In this document: positions 1 through 10,857 of the stretch, piece after piece
Numbering within the stretch: the first letter of the stretch is position 1
Layout: every line of letters begins with the position of its first letter
From: Saccoglossus kowalevskii
Lineage: Eukaryota > Hemichordata > Enteropneusta > Harrimaniidae
Length of the DNA stretch: 34,413 nt
Direction: 5' to 3'
NCBI RefSeq assembly: GCF_000003605.2
Contig: NW_003149765.1
Coordinates: 637,262 to 671,674 of the forward strand
The notes under the pieces: generated by a model
Seen by the model: the letters and a program-made list of their open reading frames with translations, nothing else
Database searches by the model: none
Told to the model about the DNA's origin: nothing
Translations under genes and position numbers: made by a program

Positions 1-605
1 AAATGTTGTTTTCAGTTATTTTTCGTTCCACTGAAATTTAGCAGAATGGCGGCACAGATAGAATCACACAATTCAAACATGCCATCAACCGTTTCTTGGA
101 CATGTCTTCACCGATTTCATTCAAACTTGGCATTGACATCAGTCATGGTGGGTTCCTGATTCACTTCATTTTATTTGTGATTCAATTCAAAAAAGCCGAC
201 TGGTGGTCATTTTATTTTACACTTCCAACATAATACATCATTCATATTTTGACCAATGTCATGACGTCGACATAGACCGAACTCAAGTTATCTTTTCTAA
301 TAAATATACGATTGTAAACACTGACAAATGTAAAAGTTGAACACCCAAAAGTATTTTAAAGACAAAAACATTTGGTGCCGTTCAACATTGGAAGCCAATC
401 ACTAATCTTATTTTCGTTACGGCTAAGGATCGAGTGTTATAACATAGTAATCCACGATATTCCACACATAACTGATAATGTTACTGATAATATTGCTTAT
501 ACTCCTAACCACCCACGGCAACGTGTCTTTACTAGACCGGGAACTTCACCAAAAATCTAAAATATTAACCATTGACTGACAAATCAATTACTAATATTAT
601 TCCAA

Positions 606-642
606 AATAAAGACATGCTACTCGGTGTCAAAAAAAAAAAAA
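606..642 (+). other. AATAAA plus A13 tract, possible retrocopy 3' end
   Basis: AATAAA (606-611) is followed 18 bases later by A13 (630-642), the spacing of a cleaved, polyadenylated transcript end. A genomic A-tract at this distance can mark a retrotransposed cDNA or SINE. The 600 bp to its left contains no recognisable gene, and target-site duplications were not found. Confidence 0.25.
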
Positions 643-2929
643 CACACATGGAGAAAAAACAGCTTTAATATAAAGTTTGGGATTCATTCTCAGAGATGTC
701 ATAGCCTGTATTGGTTGCTTATATAGCATGACACGATCGTCTCGTTTACATGACCTTGGCACGAATACATAGGCACAAAGACGCGTGCTTGATATAGATT
801 CTTAACAAGACCCTGTTTACCCTGTCATTCACGACAAGTACTAATACAATTACCCCCATCTGATTATTGTAAATGGTGTGTAAAGCCTTGAATGAGATAA
901 ATAGTGAATAACTCTAGAGTCGATTGCATATTATACATAATACGCTTCTTTAAACTAGCTATCAACTGTTTTCTTTTTCACACATACGCCGTAAATTCTA
1001 TTTTTGTAAGCCAAATAGAGGTTTGTTAATGATTTGGTTGATTTTGTACAACACACTCTTCTAATCAAAACTGAACATTGTTACGGATCTTTAAGCTGAC
1101 ACGTATGTTTTAAAATAACCCTATGTAGTAATATGAAATAACGATTTATGGAAGATGAACCAGAAATGACATTTTGAAAAAATATGTACAACTCCTGTGA
1201 AATAGAGATACATATATCTTCTGAAATGTGACTCGACATAGGCTGCAAAATGAGTAATGGATCTCGATATTATAATCATAATAAATCATAAAAGACGAAT
1301 TGATGATTATCCACCTGTACAACTAATACTCCAACATGCAACAGTGCTGCTCCGCGAATACCAGTTTATGCATGGGAGTTCAAACACGACTGTCAACAAT
1401 TACTGATTTAATGTGTAGAACAGAGTCTCTGACTGCTACGTTACAAAGAGCGTGCCGCGATTGAGGAGAGGGGGCGATATTGTGACTAGTAGTTCGTGTG
1501 ACAGTTCGCCTAAGAGACACAATATATATAATCATAGAATTTGTCCCTTAAAGATGGGTTGCAATGTAATCGTATGTAAACATATCAGTCAGTCATCAAA
1601 AATTATACAGTCTAGCTCCACGCGTGTATGTGAATTAAAACAAAGTTTTTCATACTTGACGAATAATTTAAAAAATTTCTAGGGCCCCGAACGACTGCAA
1701 TACAAAATCAACAATATTTGATGACTAACTTAAACTGGTGTTTAAGTTATCCCCAACCCCTTTCGTGTACGAAAGCAACATGGTTGCGGGCATGGTGAGT
1801 TCGACATTCATGTCCACATAGCCGCCAAACAGCCATCGTTTTCCAAACATGGCTATTGTACAGTTGCTCGTAGTAGAACGCAATGAACCTTTATAGGACA
1901 GTATTGTTCTAGATCAATTGACGCCGCTCTTCCTCTTAGACAATTTCCACGTAGGAAATAGAGGGAATTAAGGAAAGATCAGGTTTTATATACGAGTTGT
2001 TTACGACTTTACAACTAAACGACTTCTTGTGCTGACCAGTCAAGTGAAAAAACTCGACATTGTGGCTAAAGGAAATAAGATACTAAACTGCGGTGATACC
2101 CGGAGGTTCATCAAACCTATTGCCGTGACATGGATTTGGGATCTGGGTCACGGTATAGCATATTACTAGATACATTTCGACAGGGATGGCCTCACATGTT
2201 AAGTACAAGTGGAAAATAGTGAAAAAACGACTTAAAAATATGAAAAAGCTATTAAAAGTACACATGTGTGTTTATGATTTAACATTGGTATTATCTCTGT
2301 TTCGGTGGGTGCGTTCATCTATGTACGTACATGCGTTTCTTGTCGTTTGTGTCCTCAGATATTGATATAAGCTCAGAAGACTGAACACTTAAGTAGGTTT
2401 AACTATGTGACAAACACCCTGTTACAAGATTAGGCACTTCATTGTTTTACTGGAATATCTAATATATTTATTTATTTAAAATCTTGTTAAAATAAAATAG
2501 TTAAAGCCATGATGTGTTTTGACATTTCCAGTCAATGTGTGTGTGTTTGCATATGAATGAAATGAATACCAGTGTGAAGTTGAAGTGGAGTGCAAGTTAT
2601 TTTTTAGTGGCATGTCCTATTGTGATGCAATGTAGTGGTACCGGAAAGCGGAAAGTCCAAGTCAGTTGTCCTTCAGTGAGCATGAAGGCATTTCTCATTC
2701 GCAGCAACCGATTTAATTTGGTTAATTTGAAAGGTGGTTTGCAACGATCTACCAACTGCATGGTTTGATAACTAATGATAATGCATCAAGCGGGGAATTA
2801 CATGTATATGTATAGTCCATATAAGTATGGATATTATAGTACCCCCACCCCCAACGCAAGACGATTCATATCATCTGGATTACGCATAGCTTCTCTGCGA
2901 TTTTCGCTCCGTATATCTTAAGCGAAGCT

Positions 2930-2965
2930 CCCCCCCCCCCCAATACATTTTGCTGGATCCACCAC
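2930..2965 (-). repeat. C12 tract beside a GGTGGATCCAG motif
   Basis: A C12 run (2930-2941). On the minus strand it reads GGTGGATCCAGCAAAATGTA and then a G12 tract. The pairing of TGGATCC with a poly-G run looks like the end of an interspersed repeat, but only one copy is visible here. Confidence 0.3.
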
Positions 2966-3050
2966 TGGAACTGGATGTTTTCAAACCAAGTCTCGTGTAT
3001 TACCATGGATATCAGGAATCCCCGTGAGTGGATTTGAATGCTTGTGACAG

Positions 3051-3197
3051 GGACACTATGGTTACGAAAATGTGTTTCTGGGAACAAAGTGCAGCAAGTG
3101 TCCCGAGGTGACGTTCTACTATGTGAAATCGACGGAATGGAATCTGTCCATGTCGGAACATAACACTAGATACAATTTAAGCCTTCCTGAAGTTTAA
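3051..3197 (+). CDS. Weak candidate: small Cys-containing exon
   Basis: After GTGACAG (ending 3050) a 48-codon frame begins GHYGYENVFLGTKCSKCPE. The G-x-Y-G...G-x-x-C-x-x-C-P pattern resembles pieces of EGF-like, laminin-type or other Cys-rich repeats. A weak donor (CCGAG|GTGACG, 3107/3108) would make a 57-bp exon; otherwise the frame stops at 3195-3197. A stop lies just before the acceptor. The motif is too short for assignment. Confidence 0.15.
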   Translation, partial: GHYGYENVFLGTKCSKCPEVTFYYVKSTEWNLSMSEHNTRYNLSLPEV

Positions 3198-5461
3198 CAT
3201 GTTGCGCCTGAGTATTACTTGCCGGCCATTAGTCTAAGAATTGACAGTTTGTGAGCGAATGAACATTATTACAGTAAAAAACTATGTAATGTTTCCAATT
3301 TAAACTATTTGTAGTGTAAATTACATTATTAATGTGAATAGAGTCTATTTTAAGACGAATATATTCATTACTCGTCTGTACAAAATGTTGTGTATATTAT
3401 TATTTAATTGAATGAGCATAGATGGAATTGTTTGTGACACACTTTATCTAAAACAAAACACACTATTAACAAGTCATTGAAAATAACCGTATGTGTTGGA
3501 AGTTTTTCAAATTGATATTTTATGAGCTAAAACACACATTCTAAATTAAAAGTAAGAAATCATTCACTAGTCACTGGCTAATTTAAATTTAGCTTAGCTT
3601 TGAGCTGCTCATGAAATTTAAACATCACGTGTTGTGAAAAGTACGATAACATGCAACCCGTTATTTCTTGCCGTTGTACCAAATTTCAACTAAATTATAA
3701 AACAAAATGCATCAGTGCATAAGTGATGTCAAAACCAAGCTTCAATGAAATTAGACCCAGTACCCAGTGTCATACAAATTTAAACAAAAACATATCAATA
3801 AGCATGGGTATGCCATTATATCTTGTCTTGGTCCCTACTGTGAACATGCAAATAGCACAAACGCGGCCACCAGTATGTTTACCAATATAACGTAAATGAC
3901 GTGCATCAATATGAGCGATATAAATACAAAGGATGTTATCGGTCGATGATATGTAATATTGGACTCAAATACAAAAAGTCAAAACAAAATTGACGTGTAT
4001 TATGACTTTTGTTTGTACCAACAACAACGACGCATTCAATTCTGAGGTGAAGTATTTGCCATATACGACAATGAGTACTGTAAATATATACACATGAATG
4101 CTTTTTATAGTGACAAAACTATGAATAGCATATAGTTCTAAATGTCAGAATCTCATACAACAACTCATACTAACATTGACATGTACTGTTTATATTATCC
4201 TTCACAGCGTTTGTAATGTCAAGGACACATTTAAGGTGTATATGGGTGGCATGTTCGATGACGATTCATCAAGAAAGTTTTACATAAGCCATATTTACAC
4301 ATCAAAAAATGTAATCAGTTTTCTTTAATTTTGCTAGGTGGATTCTACTTTCTGTTTTTCTACCCACCCCTACAAGCTACTACTTACACTGTTCATTTCA
4401 TGCGAATACTGATGTGAATTTCACAGCATATGCACACTGCAAAGTCTTTGGCATACACTCACGATAAATATATGCGTTCGAAAGCTAGTCCTAATACAAA
4501 TAAAACATAATGTTAAGTAATTATAGTCAATATAATCGTGTGACTAATGGTGTATCTGACATCCATGGCACTCAGTAAACACTGCCACGTATTCCCAGGC
4601 CATAACCATCTGTATTCGTTCACATTCTGCTTACAAACTATTTGTATTTGAAAAGCTGCATGTATTCAAATGGTGTAAAAGACAAACTCGGCGAACGAAG
4701 ATCGGAAGAATGCCAGGTAAATTATTTATCTTTTATGATAATACAAAGACACTGCGATCTTCTTCTTTGGTAACCACAAAAAGCGCTTGTTGCGTCATTC
4801 AGAATATACTGAACTGCGTGTTTTCAACGAAGTATGTCGATTCAGGAAAGTCGATTCAGGTCAACGTATGAAATACCATAGTTTAATGGGAGTATTCAAA
4901 GTAAAACTCTCTACTGGACGCCTTTTATAAATGGTACAATGGAATTATCAGTGACAGTACATATCCTACAAAACGTGTTTTTTTTTATGTAGTAGCATGT
5001 GTTTATGTAGAATGAGTCTACTGTCTGGAACGAAATGGTGTAACACCCCATCTGTGAAACTGTGGAAATCTATATGAGTGCATTGTGGGTGCATGTTGGG
5101 TACGGTCAGTGTTCTGTTAGATGTAGCCATGTCATCATTTAATCAATATCCCGAAAATAATATTTTACATGTACCATCTCAATACTGGTATTATTCTCTG
5201 TGTAGTCAGCATACCTGTTTCGATGTACATTAATTTTACCCATTTTTCCCTCAGTAGAATATAGTAATGTTGAATAATGAATGCCAGAAAAAATTATAGT
5301 AAAAATCGTTTGCGCATTCTTCTCAATTCCTGTTACATAATAGTCTAACTAAACATTTGTTGGGACTTGTTCAATGTGGGGGGGGATAGGGAGACTGATA
5401 CTGAAAGACAGTTGAAGATGTCCATATAGATGACTATAATTACACATTTTTCTCTTTGCAG

Positions 5462-5674
5462 GCATTTATTGCTAAGTATTCATCATCAAGCATTCAAAAA
5501 CCCGAAGGGCGTGAAATTAAGTTTGAGTTTGAGACCAAATCTGCTATTCGCACTTTAATACATGGACATGGACAATGTACAGTTAAAGACACATGTGAAG
5601 TATGGACACTTCTTATTTTGTTCACGTGTGCTCTTTTTGCATTGAAAATAAATTATTATATTTCACAAAGTTGA
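5462..5674 (+). CDS. Weak candidate: 3'-terminal exon with one membrane helix
   Basis: A strong acceptor (TTTTTCTCTTTGCAG, ending 5461) opens a 70-codon frame to a TGA at 5672-5674. It reads A-F-I-A-K-Y-S-S-S-S, then a charged stretch E-G-R-E-I-K-F-E-F-E-T-K-S, a C-x6-C pair (QCTVKDTC), and a hydrophobic run from W-T-L-L-I-L-F near the end that could be a single membrane helix. No family is recognised, and no upstream exon can be joined with confidence. A second frame is also open for about 31 codons after the acceptor. Length alone is not significant. Confidence 0.25.
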   Translation, partial: AFIAKYSSSSIQKPEGREIKFEFETKSAIRTLIHGHGQCTVKDTCEVWTLLILFTCALFALKINYYISQS

Positions 5675-5898
5675 AAACAAATATTCCTAAACCACTACAG
5701 AAATGGTTTTAGAGTTTGAATAGAAGACACATTGATAATTATATTGGAGTCGTCCGTCAGAAATACAAAATTCGTTTCCCGCGATGATAATGTGGATTTT
5801 GAATTATGTAAATATGAAATGGTTCTTTACACACTTGAAATGATTCTTTTCATAGATAATACACACTTCCTTTAAACAAATATTTCCAATTTTATTAA

Positions 5899-6055
5899 AG
5901 CAGGGGAGTCGTCATCTGCGCATGCGTCAGGTGGCCATAGCGTGTCATTGTTTATAAACAAGCGTCTGCTCATGAGCCTTTGCGTTTTTTGCATGTGTTG
6001 TTATCGGCGCTTGGGACTCAATTCCCGCGCGTGCGCAGGTGACGACCCTCCCGCT
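5899..6055 (+). mobile_element. 157-bp MITE, copy 1, flanked by TTAA
   Basis: A short element with imperfect terminal inverted repeats of about 30 bp. The left end begins AGCAGGGGAGTCGTCATCTG and the right end, reverse-complemented, AGCGGGAGGGTCGTCACCTG. TTAA stands on both sides (5895-5898 and 6056-6059). The reverse complement of copy 2 (33849-34005) aligns over the full 157 bp without gaps, with about 16 mismatches (about 90% identity). The centre has a perfect 14-bp palindrome, TTGTTTATAAACAA (5948-5961). An open frame crosses the element, but it has no start or domain and is not a gene. TTAA flanks suggest a piggyBac-like or other TTAA-targeting transposase acting in trans; the terminal bases do not look like classic piggyBac. 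Confidence 0.85.
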
Positions 6056-6059
6056 TTAA

Positions 6060-7526
6060 CTGAACGGTTGTACAATTATTCGGGAGACTGGGAGCACATA
6101 TTCTACTTTTCAAAAAAAAATGTTTTCCGTGGAATAAACTGCACGTGATGTTTGCGTTCTTGTCGACTCATTCACCGTTAGTAGGAACCTGCATAATGTG
6201 ATATGTATAATTATATTGCTATACATACTGCACATAACACAGGAAGCAGAAACGTGTAATCTATTCTTCTTCTGTGTACAGATAAAGCATAAATAAAAAA
6301 TATGATTTATAATTTCCATGTTAATTTATTCTCCACTTTTTAAATCTAAATTCTGCATATGAGTGTGGCGTAAAACGATACCAATACAGGTGTGGCGGTT
6401 CACAAATTAAATATTAATACAAAAGTGGTAATAAATATTTAGTCTAAACAATGGGATATATGGAAACGAAAACAGGTCTTATTACGCAAGCATATCGCGC
6501 TATTACTCAAGAACACAAACATATTTAAAATTAATTCCAAGGTTTCTCATCTTATTCTAAAGAAGCAGTATTTGTACATCCGCATTATCTTTTCTAATCA
6601 GGCGTCACACACACGCTTTTAGGCAGTGTGCAAATGTAAGTAATATGTTTAGTAAAGCGTTGGTTCAATCTAGTATCTGTTTGTGTGTAAGACACGATGC
6701 GTAAAGTGGCACTAATTTTCAATTTATAACCAACTGCCCTTTTGTTGTTGGTCGGTCAAGTGGCAAACGTCGTCCTTGTGAATGACGAAATGGCAAGGGC
6801 ATTGAAGTGCATCTAAAATAGTGATTGTGAATATGGCTCGCATCAATAGTTTAGAAGACCTTGGGTTTCGTTTAAATTTTATGTGAGTGTTGAACATAAA
6901 TATCATTGTCTATATCTTGAGCGAAAATGTCGTAAAAAGGCGAATTAGAATTTGCCCTCTGGGTAGTTTACCCGATGACGTCACAGCATGGAGTAAAGGG
7001 GTTCGGCAATAAAAAATGTGATAAATAATGAACTCGTTTGGTAAATTATGTCAGGGGACAAGGGGCAAAGCATAAAAGTCTTGTCACAATTGTAAGATAA
7101 TTAGATAATTTTGCTTTTTATTGTTCGTTCAGATTTACATATACGTTTCGAATACATGTGTTATCAATAACATTATCCAATGTGCTTCTCTCGCCAATCG
7201 CGGATATATGTTATTGCTTATATATGTATAATCTGTGTATCGATCGATGCCAAAATTTGGTAATGAACATCAAATGCACTTTGTTACCATACTAATTCTC
7301 AACTATTTAAAAATGTATTTCTTTATGCAAATATTTGTAAATATCGTCATTGTGTGATGTTTTTTGCATATTGTAACGCTATAACATCATGTGTGCCATG
7401 TACTTCTGAAATTGAACATATAATGGCAAGCCATTAACAATAAGTTATAAAATAGAAAGGTGTACCTTGTTCTCGAGGATATGTAAAATATCCTGTGTGG
7501 TTAAACAAGCAGCCTGTCGGCTGAGA
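6060..7526. other. Unassigned region
   Basis: AT-rich, with no supported gene or clear repeat. A full CRE palindrome is at 6976-6983. Confidence 0.6.
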
Positions 7527-8007
7527 TAGCTCCGCTGTTGACAATGCACATTTCAATTAAAGAGCAGAAGATATCATCTGAGAGAGGACCACATGTAGTA
7601 CCTATATATGTAATATCAAAGCAATCAGACTTGTGGTTTTTAACAAGAAGTCGAAAATATCACATTTTACCAAAAATTACAAAAATATTCATCAAAATTA
7701 GAGAATTAAAGATAACATCATGAAATGAACGAATCTGAGAAAGGTCCACATATAGTACCTATATATGTAATATCAAAGTAATCGGACTTGCGGTTTTTTA
7801 CAAGAAGTGGAAAATTACATTTTTTTAAGATTTTGACATGAAATGAACAAATCTGAGAAAAACCCATCCAAGGTACTTGCATATCAAATTTGAAAATATT
7901 CTGACTTGCGGTTTCGAATAAAAAGTTGAAATTGTAAAGTTGACGACGAGTGACGGCGACGGACAATCAGTAAGATGAATAGCTCCGCTATGTCGACAGC
8001 AGAGCTA
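7527..8007. mobile_element. About 480-bp TIR element with internal tandem monomers
   Basis: The left end TAGCTCCGCTGTTGACAATG and the reverse complement of the right end TAGCTCTGCTGTCGACATAG match at about 16 of 20 bases. A second direct copy of ATAGCTCCGCT lies just inside the right end (7979-7989). Inside are three degenerate direct copies of a roughly 100-bp monomer, starting near 7576, 7732 and 7851. They share CTGAGA, then GTACCTATATATGTAATATC (copies 1 and 2), then GACTTG(C/T)GGTTT. A GACGAC-like run follows near 7942-7965. Short open frames in both strands are repeat translation. No transposase is seen, so it is non-autonomous. Confidence 0.7.
7576..7940. repeat. Three-copy degenerate tandem repeat inside the TIR element
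   Basis: Monomers 1 (about 7576-7680) and 2 (about 7732-7830) are clearly alike. Monomer 3 (about 7851-7930) is more diverged but keeps AATCTGAGAAA at its start and GACTTGCGGTTT. Spacing is uneven (about 156 then 119 bp), so copies have gained or lost sequence since duplication. Confidence 0.7.
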
Positions 8008-8320
8008 AACCGGTGGGTGTTAACACTACGGACAATTCTGCTTCTTTCTAGTCAGCAAATTGTGTCAAACTGTACCCACAATGCTTTGCTTGATAATCAA
8101 GATGGCGGACTGCATAATGTAGTTCAAAGGTTGAATATCTAGAGAAAGAAAAGTGATATAGAAAAACTGTAAATTGCCTTCTGCTACATTTGTGAAGTTC
8201 TGGGAGCATTGTGCTTTTAGCCTTGACATCCCGGTTAACATTATATTTGGTCGCATTGCGGAGAGTTGGAATATCTGAGCAATATAGCCCGTGATAGCCG
8301 ATTTGCTTAAAAGTTTCCCA

Positions 8321-8456
<136 letters not shown>

Positions 8457-10521
8457 ATAACGTGCAGTATATTGCCAATTTTAATTTGACCTGACACCGT
8501 GCCGTTAAATCCGTATACGAATCATGACTGCTGTTCCTAATACATGTTCTTGTGTGTGTCATATTGGACAAGCTGTTGACATAAAGCCGGTTTATTAATA
8601 TAGATGTTTATCATAAAAATGTCGATTATATTAATCTGTTCAGTAATTAAAATACTAGGGGTTCATCGGTTGGTGATTGGGCGATGAAAATTCCAACTCT
8701 TGGTGGTTGAACATTCCAAATGGAGATTGCATGATAAAAAGACTCAAAATACGTACCTGACGATTGCTTACTATTGGTGTGGTCTTATTAGTCACGTGGT
8801 CTATCCGGGGCAGCAGTGTTTGTCCACTTAAAGGGCATATCTATTGTGTCACCCACACTCTATTCTACGTGCTCTAACAATAACAATTCACAATAAATGC
8901 AAAAAATTATATAAACTTTATTGCTGTTCTGAATATAATTCGTACAAAAAGTTATGTTAGTAAACTTGATATTATAAAACATACTTCTGAATCCCTGGAA
9001 GAACAATTTATTTTGAATATGCCCCTGTTATATGATATATTTGGGTTTATGGCATTTAGAAAGGCGAGAGTCTTCACTGCTTTGATCGCTATGGTACGTA
9101 AAAAAATCAACTTTGAAATGTACAACAATATTAGGGTGGTATAAATAAGATTAAAAGAGAATCAGCTGTGTGTCAGGTCAAGTAGGTCATGCGAGGTCAT
9201 TTTTGACTAATACTGGCCAATGCATTCATCTACACAATTATTGATGACCGGTTAAAGGATTTGTGCTAGACACAATGCCACCAGTAACGCTTGATTGACA
9301 GGCGAGAATCGAGTGCCTGAATGTTACCAAGGCCTCGCGAGCAACGTGAAACACTGAACCAACAGATAATTTGTTGGTTCCTAATTTGCATATTGTTAAA
9401 TTACACAACTTATATCATAAAATTCGATACAAACTGTGCAATGTGTATAGACAAGTTGATCATGTGACTACTTACAGCCAATCATCTTCATAATTTGACG
9501 GGTTTTACTAATTCAACATGAGAATAAGTGCATTGCATTCTGGGGTATAAGGTGGATGGTCAGATTATTATTTGGCGTTGGCACCTTTGCTGTCTAGTGG
9601 CTCAAATCCGAATTTCTGCCACAATGCACACGACCCGCTTTGTCATTAAAAGGTACTCGAATCGAAAACCGGTGAGCAAAGAACAATAAAACTCGTGCAG
9701 TATAATACAAGTTTTCATTGAAAACGAAACCAATCAAATAAAAAGAAATATTTTCCCTGATACATAATTAAATCACAAATCTATTGATTTTTTTTCTGCT
9801 TAAAACATTTCACAGGTAGTGTTTTATCTAAAGGATTGTTAATTTAATTTAAAACCAGGAGAGACTAGACCAGCTTTGACTCCGTATTATTGACACTGTC
9901 AGTACTAAGCTAAATGTCTTTCAAAGAAGATAAACATTTGTATTAATAAACAGATAAAAAAACTAAAATATAATCACACATTTTAAGTACGGTAGTTAGT
10001 AACACGCTGGATTAAACATAAGGACAAACATCATAAGACAAGTAAAATTGATGTATTAAACGGTGAAGGCAGCACAGTGAACAGGGACATGGGTCAATAA
10101 TAGAAGGACAATTTTCGTGCAAGTACTTAAACAATAGTAATAACAGTAGGCTGAATCAACAATGGCATATGATCAGTTGTGTAATCACAGTGGAAATCAG
10201 AAAGAGGCGTTACCAGCAACTTGACATTCGGGCACCTATAACTGCCATCGATGACCAGCATCGGATATAATCATTGAAATTGCGAGTTGGCGTCAGTTAT
10301 TGGTCACTTGCCATAGTAGTAAATGTTCATTTCAGTATGTTAATATTTAAAGAATGTATTATCTGTGATTGTTCCCATCACAATTCTCGCGGAAAAAAAT
10401 GATACTTCCTCAAAAGAACCTGTCTGTATTGATGATGTATCATAATGTCCAGTCTTCCTTTATACAACCTTGGAGCGTCTTCGTAGTCAATGCTTGCTTC
10501 ACAGTGATGTTGCATCGTGGT
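8457..10521. other. Unassigned region and likely 3' UTR of the MARCH-like gene
   Basis: The part just left of 10522 is presumably the 3' UTR on the minus strand, but no canonical AATAAA is seen in the first several hundred bases; an ATTAAA variant occurs near 9845. The rest shows no gene. A 9-bp perfect inverted repeat lies at 9356-9380. Confidence 0.5.
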
Positions 10522-10857
10522 CTATGCTTGTTGGACAGTGACGGGTGGGACCGATTGTTCTCGCGGCACCAGTCTTTCTTTATGCTTAGACGATTCCTCG
10601 CGGTATTCCTTCACCGTCTCGCAGCAGAACATAATAAACCAGGCTAAAAAACAAATTAGTCCCATGCCACTGACGGAGGCAGCGGCAACTAGCGCCCACA
10701 CAGCGTGTAGCGAACTTTCGATGTCGGGTTTATTAAGTAATGTGTCCGTTAGAAGGTACGCTGTAATAGTTGTAATCGCTAGAAGAAACGCTAACACAAC
10801 TAATGCTATGACCGTACGTCGTCGTGTGTATCGTGGTACAAACTTCCATTGGATGCA
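10522..10857 (-). CDS. MARCH-like gene, terminal coding exon (two membrane helices)
   Basis: The acceptor CCCTGTTTCAG precedes TGC-ATC-CAA-TGG, in phase 0 from the CCG|GTAAGT donor. The exon encodes residues 156-266 and ends in TAG at 10524-10522. A Q-W motif (158-159) just before the first helix is a common feature of MARCH proteins after the finger. The basic run R167-R168-R169 fits a cytosolic boundary. Helix 1 is about 171-193 and helix 2 about 207-234, the latter followed by C-C-E and a charged tail ending in Q-Q-A. I see no canonical AATAAA shortly downstream on the minus strand, so the 3' end is not placed. Confidence 0.9.
   Translation of the reverse strand, partial: CIQWKFVPRYTRRRTVIALVVLAFLLAITTITAYLLTDTLLNKPDIESSLHAVWALVAAASVSGMGLICFLAWFIMFCCETVKEYREESSKHKERLVPREQSVPPVTVQQA

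Larger units (their letters stand above)
1..5461. other. Unassigned region left of MITE copy 1
   Basis: AT-rich sequence with no supported gene. It contains the AATAAA/A13 tract (606-642), the C12 tract (2930), the weak exon candidate at 3051, a 14-bp direct duplication of GTCGATTCAGG (4836-4860) and a G run near 5378. Short open frames at 372-560, 1452-1682 and 2535-2768 have no protein-like support. Confidence 0.6.

Noticed and set aside
2559-2700. Frame reading Y-Q-C-E-V-E-V-E-C then, after a stop, W-Y-R-K, suggestive of an immunoglobulin fold
   Set aside because: The order of motifs is wrong for one Ig domain, a stop interrupts it, and an overlapping frame is equally open; probably chance.
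5942-6148. Open frame shared with 33543-33962, looking like a conserved protein
   Set aside because: The shared peptide is the translation of the two MITE copies; it breaks off at the element ends and has no recognised domain.
7538-7966. Open frames on both strands with similar peptides
   Set aside because: They are translations of the internal monomers of the TIR element.
9356-9380. 9-bp perfect inverted repeat with a 7-base loop
   Set aside because: About one such hairpin is expected by chance in a window this size.
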